Positions 35,752-44,291 of a stretch of DNA of 64,000 bases are shown piece after piece (within the stretch, counting starts at the first letter, position 1; each line of letters opens with the position of its first letter). A model generated the notes under the pieces. That model searched no databases. It was not told the origin of the DNA and was given only the letters and a program-made list of their open reading frames with translations. Source of the stretch: Helicobacter sp. (GTDB lineage: Bacteria; Campylobacterota; Campylobacteria; Campylobacterales; Helicobacteraceae); assembly GCF_014799995.1 (NCBI RefSeq), contig NZ_JAAVGY010000006.1, forward strand, positions 11,609 to 75,608, read 5' to 3'. A program made the position numbers and the translations under genes.

Positions 35752-36973
35752 TTTTTTAAATGCTAATAATTATGATATTAGAAACACTAATAATGCGAGA
35801 TGGATAGACCAAAAATGTACCTGTGATGTGCTATCCATCATAGCGGATTGTATTTTGGAATACACAAATTATAATATTAATGTAAAGTTTTCTATTAGTG
35901 ATATTTGGCATAGTAAATATACAGAAAGTAATGTAAGAAATATTTTTTCAAAACCTAGCATAGATTCTACATTCGCAAAAAATGAATATGATAAATTCTT
36001 TTCTCAACCCATTAATCTTTTTGCTTATAGTGGAATTTTGATATTTTTACGCAAACAAGGCACAACTAATATTTTTAAAGTCAATAACTTAGAATTGTTA
36101 GAATTTATTGCTACGAGGGAGACAAATGCCTTAACATTTTTAATCTTATATATTGAAAAAGTTTTGTTAGATAGTGGAATCTATGGCTTTTTTCAAGACT
36201 TTTTAGAAAAGCAAGATAAAGAAAGTTTTAAAATCTTAAAAGATAATTTCATATACTTTACAATACAAAATACTCCAATTAATCAAAGTGTGGAATGTGG
36301 TAGAATTTTCACCAAGATTCTTAATCCCTTAGCTTTCAAATATCATAAACAAGGCACAAGAAAAGGACATCTTTCAGGGACAATCATCACATTAGATGAA
36401 CTAAAATATAATCGTGTAAATTGGCGAGATGAATACAACAAAAAAGATAAAATGCTTACAAGAAAAGAATATTACCAAATTTCTCCAGATATAGAAGCAA
36501 ATGCGTATTACAATATACAAAAAGCTAAAAAAATAGTTCGTAGATACAATGATAAATACAATAAAGGCTTAAGCGAGGTAAGGCAAGAAAATGAAAATGT
36601 TCAAGCCACGCAGATTCATCATATATTCCCAGCTTCAGAATTTCCAATTATTAGTGATTTTATAGAAAACCTTATTGCTCTAACACCCAATCAACATTTT
36701 TCTTATGCACATCCTAATAATCAGACAAGATATATAGATAAGGACTTTCAATATGTTTGCTTACTCGCAAAAACAAATACAATAATGAATGATTTAGCAC
36801 AAATCTATGATTTTAATAACTATAAAGTTGTACTAAATACAGGTTTAGACACAGAAGAGTTTGAAGCAATCTCTGATTTTGCAACGCTCATTGCGAAAAT
36901 AGATTATTTTTATTCGGATTTTAATACAGCAAACCTCAAAATTTTAGCACAAAACAATAAACCAAAGATATAA
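35729..36973 (+). CDS. HNH restriction endonuclease partner of the fused methyltransferase
   Basis: A 414-residue protein from ATG 35729, behind AAAAGGAG; it overlaps the methyltransferase end by 23 bases in another frame. The HNH (beta-beta-alpha metal) motif is IHHIFPASEFP with His297/298, ENLIALTPNQH with Asn314 and His323. The N-terminal 290 residues show no domain I recognise and probably hold DNA recognition. By context it is the restriction enzyme of a type II, probably IIS, system. Eco31I-type enzymes also use one HNH site, but they are longer. AT-rich like its partner. Confidence 0.85.
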   Translation: MQTQQIINFLNANNYDIRNTNNARWIDQKCTCDVLSIIADCILEYTNYNINVKFSISDIWHSKYTESNVRNIFSKPSIDSTFAKNEYDKFFSQPINLFAYSGILIFLRKQGTTNIFKVNNLELLEFIATRETNALTFLILYIEKVLLDSGIYGFFQDFLEKQDKESFKILKDNFIYFTIQNTPINQSVECGRIFTKILNPLAFKYHKQGTRKGHLSGTIITLDELKYNRVNWRDEYNKKDKMLTRKEYYQISPDIEANAYYNIQKAKKIVRRYNDKYNKGLSEVRQENENVQATQIHHIFPASEFPIISDFIENLIALTPNQHFSYAHPNNQTRYIDKDFQYVCLLAKTNTIMNDLAQIYDFNNYKVVLNTGLDTEEFEAISDFATLIAKIDYFYSDFNTANLKILAQNNKPKI

Positions 36974-36978
36974 TTATC

Positions 36979-37554
36979 TTACTCCCAACGCACATAATCA
37001 AAAGGAATAGAGAGACTATCGCACCATTTACCTATTAAAAACCTCTCTAAATCCTCTAAACTTTTCCCTGCATAATAGCCAAAAATCGGCGGGGCGATTC
37101 GCACACCAATCCTAGAAAGTTTCAGCATATTTTCTAGCACAATAGGGCTCAAAGGTATTTCACGAGGCGCAAGGAGAAGTTTGCGATTCTCTTTTATCAT
37201 CACACTTGCCGCACGCGTAAGCAAGGTATCGCAAATCCCACAAGCAATTTTTGCCAAAGTATTTTGAGAACACGGAATCACTGCCATTGCCTCACAAACA
37301 AAAGAACCACTTGCGATACACGCACTCAAATCCGTATCCTCTAACAAAGTCAGGCGAGGAATCTCTTGTAAATATTCTGCGAGGATTTTAGAGTTAAGAT
37401 TCTCCTTATGCTTGCGATTTTCTGCTAATATCGCACATTGAGCACCTTGTGTTATCACGCAATATTTCTCTAATTCTTGAGGCAAAAAGCGCAAGAATCT
37501 CAAGCCCAACTCTACCCCGCTTGCGCCACTAATGCCTACAATAATGCGCTTCAT
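36979..37554 (-). CDS. ubiX: UbiX flavin prenyltransferase
   Basis: A 191-residue flavoprotein. It opens with MKRIIVGISGASGVELGLRFL (flavin-phosphate loop). It also has SGSFVCEAMAVIPCSQNTLAKIACGI and the late ENRKLLLAPREIPLSPIVLENMLKLS. UbiX attaches dimethylallyl phosphate to FMN to make prenyl-FMN for UbiD-type decarboxylases; no ubiD is in the window. Its start overlaps the flgA stop by 4 bases. The flgA-ubiX pair is conserved in Helicobacter, where coaD and tmk usually follow; here the restriction-modification genes occupy that side, with stops only 5 bases apart. Confidence 0.93.
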   Translation of the reverse strand: MKRIIVGISGASGVELGLRFLRFLPQELEKYCVITQGAQCAILAENRKHKENLNSKILAEYLQEIPRLTLLEDTDLSACIASGSFVCEAMAVIPCSQNTLAKIACGICDTLLTRAASVMIKENRKLLLAPREIPLSPIVLENMLKLSRIGVRIAPPIFGYYAGKSLEDLERFLIGKWCDSLSIPFDYVRWE

Positions 37555-38459
37555 AATAATCTCCCCTTTCCTGCTTCTATTATCTCTACTTCGTAAATTT
37601 TCTTTCCTTGCAAGGCGCGCGCCTTAATCACATCGCCGATTGCGCCGTCCTTTTGTGCTTCTAGGATAAATTCCAATGACACGCCTTCCTCTTGAACGCT
37701 AACAGAAATTTTATCTCCCTTTTTCACCACGCGTTTAAGAATGAGGCGGTCTTGGGTGATTATCACCTCTTTAGGAGTATAAGAGCGTACTGCGACTTTG
37801 CCCATTTCGCTTTCTTTCATCAGTATGCTACTAATGCGTTCAAAAGGAATCCGAATCACGCGCGCATTGTGATAATTCACGCTCTGCCTGCCACTGATAG
37901 CCTCACTCGTTTGAACGACTTGCAAGGTTGCGTCTATGGCGTATCTGAAATAAACTTTGCGATTCCTTGTTCTCTCTCCATTTTTTTCTTGCACTACGAC
38001 ATCAAAGCTTCCCTCTCTGCGTTTGAGCAATTTAGCGTGAAAGCCAATAGACACAATCGCTTCCTCATCAAAATCTATTGGCGTAATCTGCTCTAAATGC
38101 ACCGCATTAACTTGAATCTTATTAGGCTGATATTCGCGCAAAAACTCTGCGAGAATATACTTCCGAATCCCCTCAATCTCTCCGCTTATGGCGCGCTTAA
38201 AACTAATAATCGGGACTTTTGCGCCCACAGAGATTCCCTCATTGGCAAACTTTTCGGTAATTTGAGAGCTTTTCACCTGATAATGATGGGAACTCTTAGG
38301 AATCTCAAAGAGCAAAAAATTATTGGGCAATTCCGGGAATAAATCCTGCGCGTAAATGGCATTATTTTGGAAGCGATATTCCTCTTCTAATACCAAATAA
38401 GAAAGCGCGTAAGTCTGATTTGCAAAGATAAAAAACAAAAAAGCAAAGATTAAGCGCAA
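37551..38459 (-). CDS. flgA: Flagellar basal-body P-ring assembly chaperone FlgA
   Basis: A 302-residue periplasmic protein with a Sec signal (RLIFAFLFFIFANQTYA) and a C-terminal SAF/FlgA domain from about residue 180 (RSYTPKEVIITQDRLILKRVVKKGDKISV, then GVSLEFILEAQKDGAIGDVIKARA). FlgA helps FlgI form the P-ring. It is longer than enterobacterial FlgA (about 220), as in other Campylobacterota. The start is TTG 38457-38459, lying inside the end of copA by 10 bases. A weak GAGAG precedes it; the start is the least certain part. Confidence 0.85.
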   Translation of the reverse strand: MRLIFAFLFFIFANQTYALSYLVLEEEYRFQNNAIYAQDLFPELPNNFLLFEIPKSSHHYQVKSSQITEKFANEGISVGAKVPIISFKRAISGEIEGIRKYILAEFLREYQPNKIQVNAVHLEQITPIDFDEEAIVSIGFHAKLLKRREGSFDVVVQEKNGERTRNRKVYFRYAIDATLQVVQTSEAISGRQSVNYHNARVIRIPFERISSILMKESEMGKVAVRSYTPKEVIITQDRLILKRVVKKGDKISVSVQEEGVSLEFILEAQKDGAIGDVIKARALQGKKIYEVEIIEAGKGRLL

Positions 38460-40597
38460 CTCTCAAGCCTCAAACGCGAAATTCTTAGTGCATTGCTGAC
38501 AACGCTTAAAGAGCTAAACGCCATTGCCGCCCCCGCATAAGCTGGCTGCAACACAATACCGAAATGAGGATAAAGCACGCCCGCCGCAAGAGGAATCAAA
38601 ACAATATTATAAATGTAAGCAAAAAACAAATTTTGACGAATGTTTTTTAAGGTAGCATTGGCAATATCAAAGACTTCTACGATTCCCCACAAATCGTCCT
38701 TAAGCAATAAAACATCGCCCACTTCTTGTGCTAATTCTGTCGCTTGTGCGAAAGAGATTCCAAAGCTTGCCTCCTTGAGAGCTAAGGCATCGTTAATCCC
38801 ATCACCCACAAAACAAACTGCGCCTTTTTGTGTTAGTTGTGCGATTCTTTCTGCTTTTTGTTCGGGATTCACAGCGGCGAAAAATTGCGTGATTCCAAGT
38901 TCTTGTGCGACTTTTGCCACACTTGCTTCATTGTCTCCGCTTAAAATCACAGATTCTACTCCACGCACTCTTAGTGCCTCAATCGTAGCTTTTGCGTGAT
39001 TTTTAATAGAATCTTGCAGATAAAATAATGCGAGAATTTCTTCTTTGTTGCCAAGCGCAATGCAGTTTTCGCGTGAAAGATTGTCAAGTTTGGTATGGCT
39101 TGAATCCTCTACCCACTCCAATGCGCCTAAAAAATAATCTTCATCCTTAAACCTTGCCTGCACTCCTTTACCAATCTCATAGAATTTGGATTCTAAAGTA
39201 AGGGGCACAGAATCCTTGGCAAACTCCAAAACTGCTTTGGCGATTGGGTGAGGATTGTTGCTTTGCATTGCGGAGATGAGCCCTAGAATAAAATCCTGTG
39301 ATTGCGTTTGTGATAGAATCTCCAATCTTTGGACGACAATTTCGCCTTTTGTGAGCGTCCCTGTCTTGTCAAACACAATAGTTTGAATCTGCTTTGCTTT
39401 TTCATAAACATCCGGGGTTTTGATAAGAATCTCTGATTTTTTCGCGCGCATACTTGCACAAACGATTGCTAAGGGAACTGCAAGCCCAAGTGCGCAAGGA
39501 CAAGAAACCACCAAGACACAAGCGGCAATAGAAAGCGCAAAGGCTAAATCTTGACCAAAAGCCAACCAAAAGACGAAGCAAACCACGCTAAGCAAAACCA
39601 CGCTGGGCACAAACACACTTGCGATTCTGTCTGCAAGTGCCCCAATGGGTGGCTTTTGGGATTGTGAGAGCTCTAATAAGTCTAGCATTTCATAGACGAA
39701 AAACTCATTGGAATCCTTGCTTGCTTGAATTATGATTTCACCATTGAGTACCAAGCTCCCGCCAATCACTTCTGCGCCCACTTCAATCGTCTTGGGCAAC
39801 TCCTCTCCATTGATATGCGCGCTACTCACTTCGGCTTTGCCCGATAGCACAATGCCATCAAGTGGAATCTTCTCCCCGCCAATGACTAAACATTTATCGC
39901 CTTTTTGAATCTTATCCACCGCAATCCATTGTGTCTCTTGCGATTCCATATCTTGAACCAATCTTGCCTGTGCGGGCAGAAGTTTCGCTAGAATCTCTAA
40001 CTCATCGCTTGCTTTTCTTTTCGCGCTTGATTTAAGATATTCTCCTACCAATACAAAGCAAATCACCGCGCTACTTCCCTCAAAGTAAAAGCCTTGCGCG
40101 CCGGTGATAAAAAGATACAAGGAATACACATACGCTACACTTGTGCCAAGCGCAATGAGGACATTCATATCTGCGGATTTCGTCTTAAAAAAGCTCTCCG
40201 CTCCTTGATAAAAGGGCAAACCGCAATAAAATTGCACAACACTCGCAAGTACTAATTGCACCACTGCACTCCAAAAACTATGCAATCCTATCATATGCAA
40301 AGCAAAAATCACTAAAAACAAAGGAAGTGCAATCCATAATCTCTGCTTCAGTCCTTTAATATAAGCTTTTTCTCGCTCTTTAGAATCCTCAAGAGTCGCA
40401 GGGAATCCATACGAAGTAATCAACTCCATAATCTTAGCTTCTGTAATCTGCATCTCCTCATAAGCAATTTTTGCTCTTCCGCTAATGGAATTAATTTTGA
40501 TATTTTTAATGCTTGGAATCTTTTGTAAATTACTCTCAATCGTAGAAGAACAGGCACTGCAATGCATACCACTAATATTTAACTTCACAATTTTCAT
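38450..40597 (-). CDS. copA: Copper-translocating P-type ATPase CopA
   Basis: A 715-residue P1B-ATPase exporting Cu(I). One N-terminal heavy-metal domain has GMHCSACSS (residues 10-18). Eight membrane helices include the metal-site helix VVSCPCALGLAVP (CPC near 365). The phosphorylation motif DKTGT is near 409, followed by the HP motif NPHPIAKA and the hinge GDGINDA. Length is typical for the single-HMA form. ATG 40595-40597 starts the copA-flgA-ubiX run, all overlapping. It is divergent from nrdB. Confidence 0.95.
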   Translation of the reverse strand: MKIVKLNISGMHCSACSSTIESNLQKIPSIKNIKINSISGRAKIAYEEMQITEAKIMELITSYGFPATLEDSKEREKAYIKGLKQRLWIALPLFLVIFALHMIGLHSFWSAVVQLVLASVVQFYCGLPFYQGAESFFKTKSADMNVLIALGTSVAYVYSLYLFITGAQGFYFEGSSAVICFVLVGEYLKSSAKRKASDELEILAKLLPAQARLVQDMESQETQWIAVDKIQKGDKCLVIGGEKIPLDGIVLSGKAEVSSAHINGEELPKTIEVGAEVIGGSLVLNGEIIIQASKDSNEFFVYEMLDLLELSQSQKPPIGALADRIASVFVPSVVLLSVVCFVFWLAFGQDLAFALSIAACVLVVSCPCALGLAVPLAIVCASMRAKKSEILIKTPDVYEKAKQIQTIVFDKTGTLTKGEIVVQRLEILSQTQSQDFILGLISAMQSNNPHPIAKAVLEFAKDSVPLTLESKFYEIGKGVQARFKDEDYFLGALEWVEDSSHTKLDNLSRENCIALGNKEEILALFYLQDSIKNHAKATIEALRVRGVESVILSGDNEASVAKVAQELGITQFFAAVNPEQKAERIAQLTQKGAVCFVGDGINDALALKEASFGISFAQATELAQEVGDVLLLKDDLWGIVEVFDIANATLKNIRQNLFFAYIYNIVLIPLAAGVLYPHFGIVLQPAYAGAAMAFSSLSVVSNALRISRLRLESCA

Positions 40598-40647
40598 TCT
40601 CGCCTCTTTTTATAATTGATAAGTTTTAAAGCTTTAAAATTTTATAA

Positions 40648-40657
40648 TTTTTTTTTT
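40648..40657. repeat. T10 homopolymer in the copA-nrdB divergent promoter region
   Basis: A run of ten T lies between the divergent starts of copA and nrdB, 40 bases before the nrdB ATG. Length change could alter promoter spacing. AT-rich spacers often contain such runs, so this is a weak signal. Confidence 0.4.
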
Positions 40658-40697
40658 ATTTTATGCTTACAACTTATATTTTCTCAAGGTAATTTTT

Positions 40698-41723
40698 ATG
40701 ATAAATCGTAAAAAAATCTATAATCCAAGCTCGCAAGAAAGCGTCAATGACCGAAAGATTTTTGGCGGCAATCCTACAAGCATTTTTGAACTTAATAAAA
40801 TCAAATACCAATGGGCTTATAATCTTTGGAAAGTTATGTTAAACAATTCTTGGTTTCCAGAAGAAGTCAATATGACTAACGATAAACGCGACTATTTAGA
40901 TGGTTTAACTCCAGAAGAAAAAATCGGTTATGATAGAGCCTTAGCACAACTGATTTTTATGGATTCCTTACAGACAAATAACTTGATTGATAATGTCAAT
41001 CCCTATATCACAAGCCCGGAAATCAATCTCATTTTGGTGCGTCAAGCGTTTGAAGAAGCTCTGCATTCTCAAAGTTATGCGGTAATGGTGGAATCTATTT
41101 CTGCAAATACCGATGAAATTTATGAAATGTGGCGCAGTGATGCAAGGCTCAAAGCCAAAAATGACTATATTGCGAAAGTTTATGAAGATTTGGCTCTCAA
41201 TCCTAACGAATCCGCACTCCTTAAAGCAATGTTTGCAAACCAAATCCTAGAGGGAATCTACTTTTATAGCGGATTTACTTTCTTTTATACCCTTGCAAAA
41301 AGTGGCAAAATGCTTGCAAGTGCGCAAATGATTCGCTTTATCCAACGCGATGAAATTACACATCTTTTACTTTTTCAAAATATGATTAACTCACTCAAAA
41401 AAGAAATGCCACAGCTCTTTACTAAAGATTTGATTGAAGAAGTCATTGAAATGTTTAGAGAGGCAGTCAAGGTAGAATCTGCGTGGGGAGATTATATCAC
41501 ACAAGGAAAAATCTTAGGGCTTACAAGCGAGATTATCCACGAATACATTTGCTATCTCGCCGATGACCGCCTAAAACGCGTAGGCTTACCCATACTTTAT
41601 AATGCCAAACACCCTATTAAATGGGTGGATTCTTTCAGTTCCTTTAACAACCAAAAAACCAATTTCTTTGAAGGAAATGTAACTAATTATTCGAAAGGGA
41701 GTTTAAACTTTGATGATTTCTAA
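40698..41723 (+). CDS. nrdB: Ribonucleoside-diphosphate reductase class Ia beta subunit
   Basis: A 341-residue di-iron protein that houses the tyrosyl radical for NrdA. Iron-ligand regions are visible: FMDSLQTNN with the first Asp/Glu area, EEALHSQSY (Glu/His), ANQILEGIYFYSGF and RDEITHLLLFQNM. The C-terminal tail (SLNFDDF) is the NrdA-docking acidic/hydrophobic peptide. It depends on oxygen, fitting a microaerobe. The downstream nitrilase gene starts inside its last codons, giving an 11-base overlap. Confidence 0.95.
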   Translation: MINRKKIYNPSSQESVNDRKIFGGNPTSIFELNKIKYQWAYNLWKVMLNNSWFPEEVNMTNDKRDYLDGLTPEEKIGYDRALAQLIFMDSLQTNNLIDNVNPYITSPEINLILVRQAFEEALHSQSYAVMVESISANTDEIYEMWRSDARLKAKNDYIAKVYEDLALNPNESALLKAMFANQILEGIYFYSGFTFFYTLAKSGKMLASAQMIRFIQRDEITHLLLFQNMINSLKKEMPQLFTKDLIEEVIEMFREAVKVESAWGDYITQGKILGLTSEIIHEYICYLADDRLKRVGLPILYNAKHPIKWVDSFSSFNNQKTNFFEGNVTNYSKGSLNFDDF

Positions 41724-42456
41724 ACAGCTTTACTCATTACAGCTTAAAACAAAGCAAAATTTTGAAGAAAATTTGGCGCATTTAAAGAATCTCATCTTAA
41801 ATTGCGAGAGTGATTCTATTATTTTAGCCCCTGAAGTTTGTTTGACAAACTTTTGTTATCAGAGAATGGACGAGGCGGCAGAGTTTGCCAAAGTCGCGAC
41901 AGAATCGCTCTTACGCCTCTCAAGTGATAAGACGATTGTGCTGACAATGATTGAAAAATATCGTGATGGATTCTATAATAATTTAAAAGTCTTTCACAAG
42001 AGTGAGCTCTTGCACAAACAAAGCAAACATCGACTCTTTCCTCTAGGAAACGAACATTTACATTTTCAAAGTGGCGATATAGCCGAGATTGCTCCTTTTG
42101 AAATTGAGGGGATTTTGTGCGGTGCGATTAATTGCTTTGAGTTGCGCTTCATTGAACTTTGGCAACGCGTCAAAGGTTGTGATTTGATTTTTGTCCCAGC
42201 CCAATGGGGAAAAGAGCGCAAAGACAACTTTGAAACCCTCTCCAAAGCCCTAGCAATCACCACACAAAGCTTTGTTATCGCAAGCAGTGGGGCAAACGAT
42301 ACTTGCGCCAAAGGAAGTGCAATCATTTCACCTTTTGGTTATGCAACTAAAGACGACAATCAAGAGATTATTGGCTTGCGTGCAGATTTCAACGAAATCA
42401 CACAAACGCGTAAATTTATTGATATTGGATTGAGCAAGACAAGATGCAATCCCTAA
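41713..42456 (+). CDS. Carbon-nitrogen hydrolase (nitrilase superfamily) amidase
   Basis: A 247-residue protein with start ATG 41713 inside the end of nrdB. The Glu-Lys-Cys triad is visible: Glu40 in LAPEVCLTN, Lys105 in SKHRLFPLGN and Cys141 in GAINCFELRF. Members hydrolyse amides of small metabolites; some repair deaminated glutathione or act on omega-amides. Substrate unknown. It overlaps nrdB (11 bases) and pcm (13 bases), so the three genes are probably translationally coupled. The pcm partner hints at metabolite or protein repair, which is inference. Confidence 0.88.
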   Translation: MISKQLYSLQLKTKQNFEENLAHLKNLILNCESDSIILAPEVCLTNFCYQRMDEAAEFAKVATESLLRLSSDKTIVLTMIEKYRDGFYNNLKVFHKSELLHKQSKHRLFPLGNEHLHFQSGDIAEIAPFEIEGILCGAINCFELRFIELWQRVKGCDLIFVPAQWGKERKDNFETLSKALAITTQSFVIASSGANDTCAKGSAIISPFGYATKDDNQEIIGLRADFNEITQTRKFIDIGLSKTRCNP

Positions 42457-43082
42457 AAACTGCCAATATGGTGCTTGAAATCTCCAAGCGATTCCGCCTT
42501 AGCCCAGCGGTTGAAAAAGCCTTTTTAAGCGTCAATCGCGAAGTATTTGTCCCTAGTGGCTTCGCTCACCTTGCCTACACACTAGACGCGCTTCCTATGG
42601 GAGCAAGCCAGTGGATAAGCTCGCCTTTAACCGTGGCAAAGATGACAGAATACCTACAATGTGAGGGGGCAGATTCCGTGCTAGAAATTGGCTGCGGTAG
42701 CGGGTATCAAGCGGCGATTCTTAGTAAGCTGATTCGCCGTGTTTTCAGCATTGAAAGGATTGAAAAGCTGCTAGCAGAAGCAAGGGCGCGCATTAAATTG
42801 TGCGATATTGCCAACATCAATACCAAATTAGACGATGGACAAAAGGGCTGGAGTGCTTACGCGCCTTATGATAGGATTCTGCTTTCTGCCTCTATCAAGG
42901 AAATTCCGCAAAGCCTTGTTACACAACTTAGTGAGGGTGGAATCCTCGTTGCGCCCATAGAAGTAGGCAACGCCCAAGTTATCACGCGTTTTATGAAACA
43001 CAATGGAATCCTAAGTGAAAAACAGGAATTAGAACATTGTGTCTTTGTTCCTGTTTTAAATGGACTAGACAAGGAATCTTAA
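42444..43082 (+). CDS. pcm: Protein-L-isoaspartate O-methyltransferase
   Basis: A 212-residue class I methyltransferase that repairs isoaspartyl residues in aged proteins using S-adenosylmethionine. Motif I is VLEIGCGSGYQAAIL (about residues 75-89). Upstream is the family hallmark ALPMGASQWISSPLTVAKM. Downstream lie VFSIERIEKLLAEAR and DGQKGWSAYAPYDRILLSA. Length is typical. The start overlaps the amidase stop by 13 bases. Confidence 0.94.
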   Translation: MQSLKTANMVLEISKRFRLSPAVEKAFLSVNREVFVPSGFAHLAYTLDALPMGASQWISSPLTVAKMTEYLQCEGADSVLEIGCGSGYQAAILSKLIRRVFSIERIEKLLAEARARIKLCDIANINTKLDDGQKGWSAYAPYDRILLSASIKEIPQSLVTQLSEGGILVAPIEVGNAQVITRFMKHNGILSEKQELEHCVFVPVLNGLDKES

Positions 43083-43119
43083 TTTTCTTTACTTGCATAT
43101 TTATTCTACCTGTATCCTT

Positions 43120-43345
43120 GCGAGAAAGCCTTTAGGTTTTCGTGGCAATCCATATCCAAAATCTCGCCAAAATCTTTGAGATTTCATTGCAATCATTAAT
43201 TTAGCCCAACATTATAGATTGCAACGACTTCTTACGAAGTCTCGCAATGACAAAAGGCAGAATCTACTTATAGATTTGCAAGTGTGAGCAAATGCTTACA
43301 TAATGTGCGCCACGCAAGTTTAAAAACTTGCTTGCAATGACGCAT
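43120..43345. repeat. Cluster of intergenic palindromic repeats (gap 43083-43349)
   Basis: Three copies lie between the convergent pcm and ppx/gppA genes. Two inner stems are perfect: GACTTC/GAAGTC (43225-43240) and CAAGTT/AACTTG (43315-43330). A reverse copy (CTTGCGAGAAAGCC...CGTGGCAATCC) is at 43127-43153. It is joined to the second module in reverse (AAAATCTCGCC ... GAGATTTCATTGC). No gene is seen. Confidence 0.8.
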
Positions 43346-43349
43346 TCTC

Positions 43350-44291
43350 TCAATCCAAAAGCCCAAACACAGAGGCAATCACCGCTCCCTCACGCAAGCC
43401 CTCATCTACAACCAAACATTCTTGGAATCCCAAAGCCTCCATAAAACAAGTAAATAGTGCGATTCCAAAAGGCACAACATCGGCTTTATACATTCCAACA
43501 AGACCCATTTGCGATTCCTTTGAGAGTGCCAAAAACTTTGTTAGCTCTACCAAAAAATCCTCCCTTGTTAATTCCATACCAAAAATCGCACTTGCATTAT
43601 ATTCTTGCAATCCCAATTTAAACGCACATACCATTGTGGGAGTGCCACTATTTGCCATCATAAAGTGTGGATTCTTGCCCTTTTTGGCGCATTCTTGCAC
43701 AAAGGCGACAATGGGTTGCAAAAATTCCTCCTTGTGCGTCAATAAATTTTCTACACTTTGGTAACGTTCCTTAGCACTCACGATTCCGATTTCAAAGCTC
43801 CTTGCCAAATCCCCCTCCCCTCCACAGAGGATAAACTCGCTACTTGCCCCTCCCATATCTACAAGCAAAAAACAATCTTGCTTGTATTTTGGATTCGTTT
43901 TAGCAATTTTTTGCACCGCAATCTTTGGAGCAAGGGCTGTAATCTGCGCTTCTTGCTCTCCTGAAATGACTTGGAATGGAATCTGTGTAGAATCCCAAAT
44001 CGCCTGTAAAATCGCTTCACGATTGCGTGCCTTACGCATTGCCTGTGTTGTCAATGCCACCACTTTATCTTGCAGAGTAATCTTTAATGCAGCTTTTAAT
44101 GCAAGCAATCCTTGAATGATTCTGTCTTTTGCAGCTTCACAAATCTCTCCACTGCTCTCTAGCCCCTCTGCTGTGCGCACAGTCGTATCATATTCACCCA
44201 AAACTATAAAATCCTTTTGAGATTCCCCTGTGATTTGCATTCTGATTCCGCGTAAAGAATTGCTACCCAAATCAATGCCTATGATTTCCAT
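43350..44291 (-). CDS. Ppx/GppA-family phosphatase
   Basis: A 313-residue protein of the sugar-kinase/actin fold. The phosphate-1 loop IGIDLGSNSLRGIRM is at residues 4-18, with TQAMRKARN and SGEQEAQI further on. The phosphate-2 loop LLVDMGGASSEF is near 143. It lacks the C-terminal HD domain of longer Ppx proteins. It hydrolyses polyphosphate or pppGpp. Its ATG lies within the 3' end of the histidine kinase gene (13-base overlap), so it is part of that operon. Confidence 0.9.
   Translation of the reverse strand: MEIIGIDLGSNSLRGIRMQITGESQKDFIVLGEYDTTVRTAEGLESSGEICEAAKDRIIQGLLALKAALKITLQDKVVALTTQAMRKARNREAILQAIWDSTQIPFQVISGEQEAQITALAPKIAVQKIAKTNPKYKQDCFLLVDMGGASSEFILCGGEGDLARSFEIGIVSAKERYQSVENLLTHKEEFLQPIVAFVQECAKKGKNPHFMMANSGTPTMVCAFKLGLQEYNASAIFGMELTREDFLVELTKFLALSKESQMGLVGMYKADVVPFGIALFTCFMEALGFQECLVVDEGLREGAVIASVFGLLD

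Noticed and set aside
33277..36973. Prophage or transposon carrying the restriction-modification genes
   Set aside because: No integrase, transposase, terminal repeats or tRNA target is visible at either boundary.
40648..40657. T10 run between copA and nrdB as a proven contingency locus
   Set aside because: Such runs are common in AT-rich spacers of this group and nrdB is essential; kept only as a weak repeat feature.
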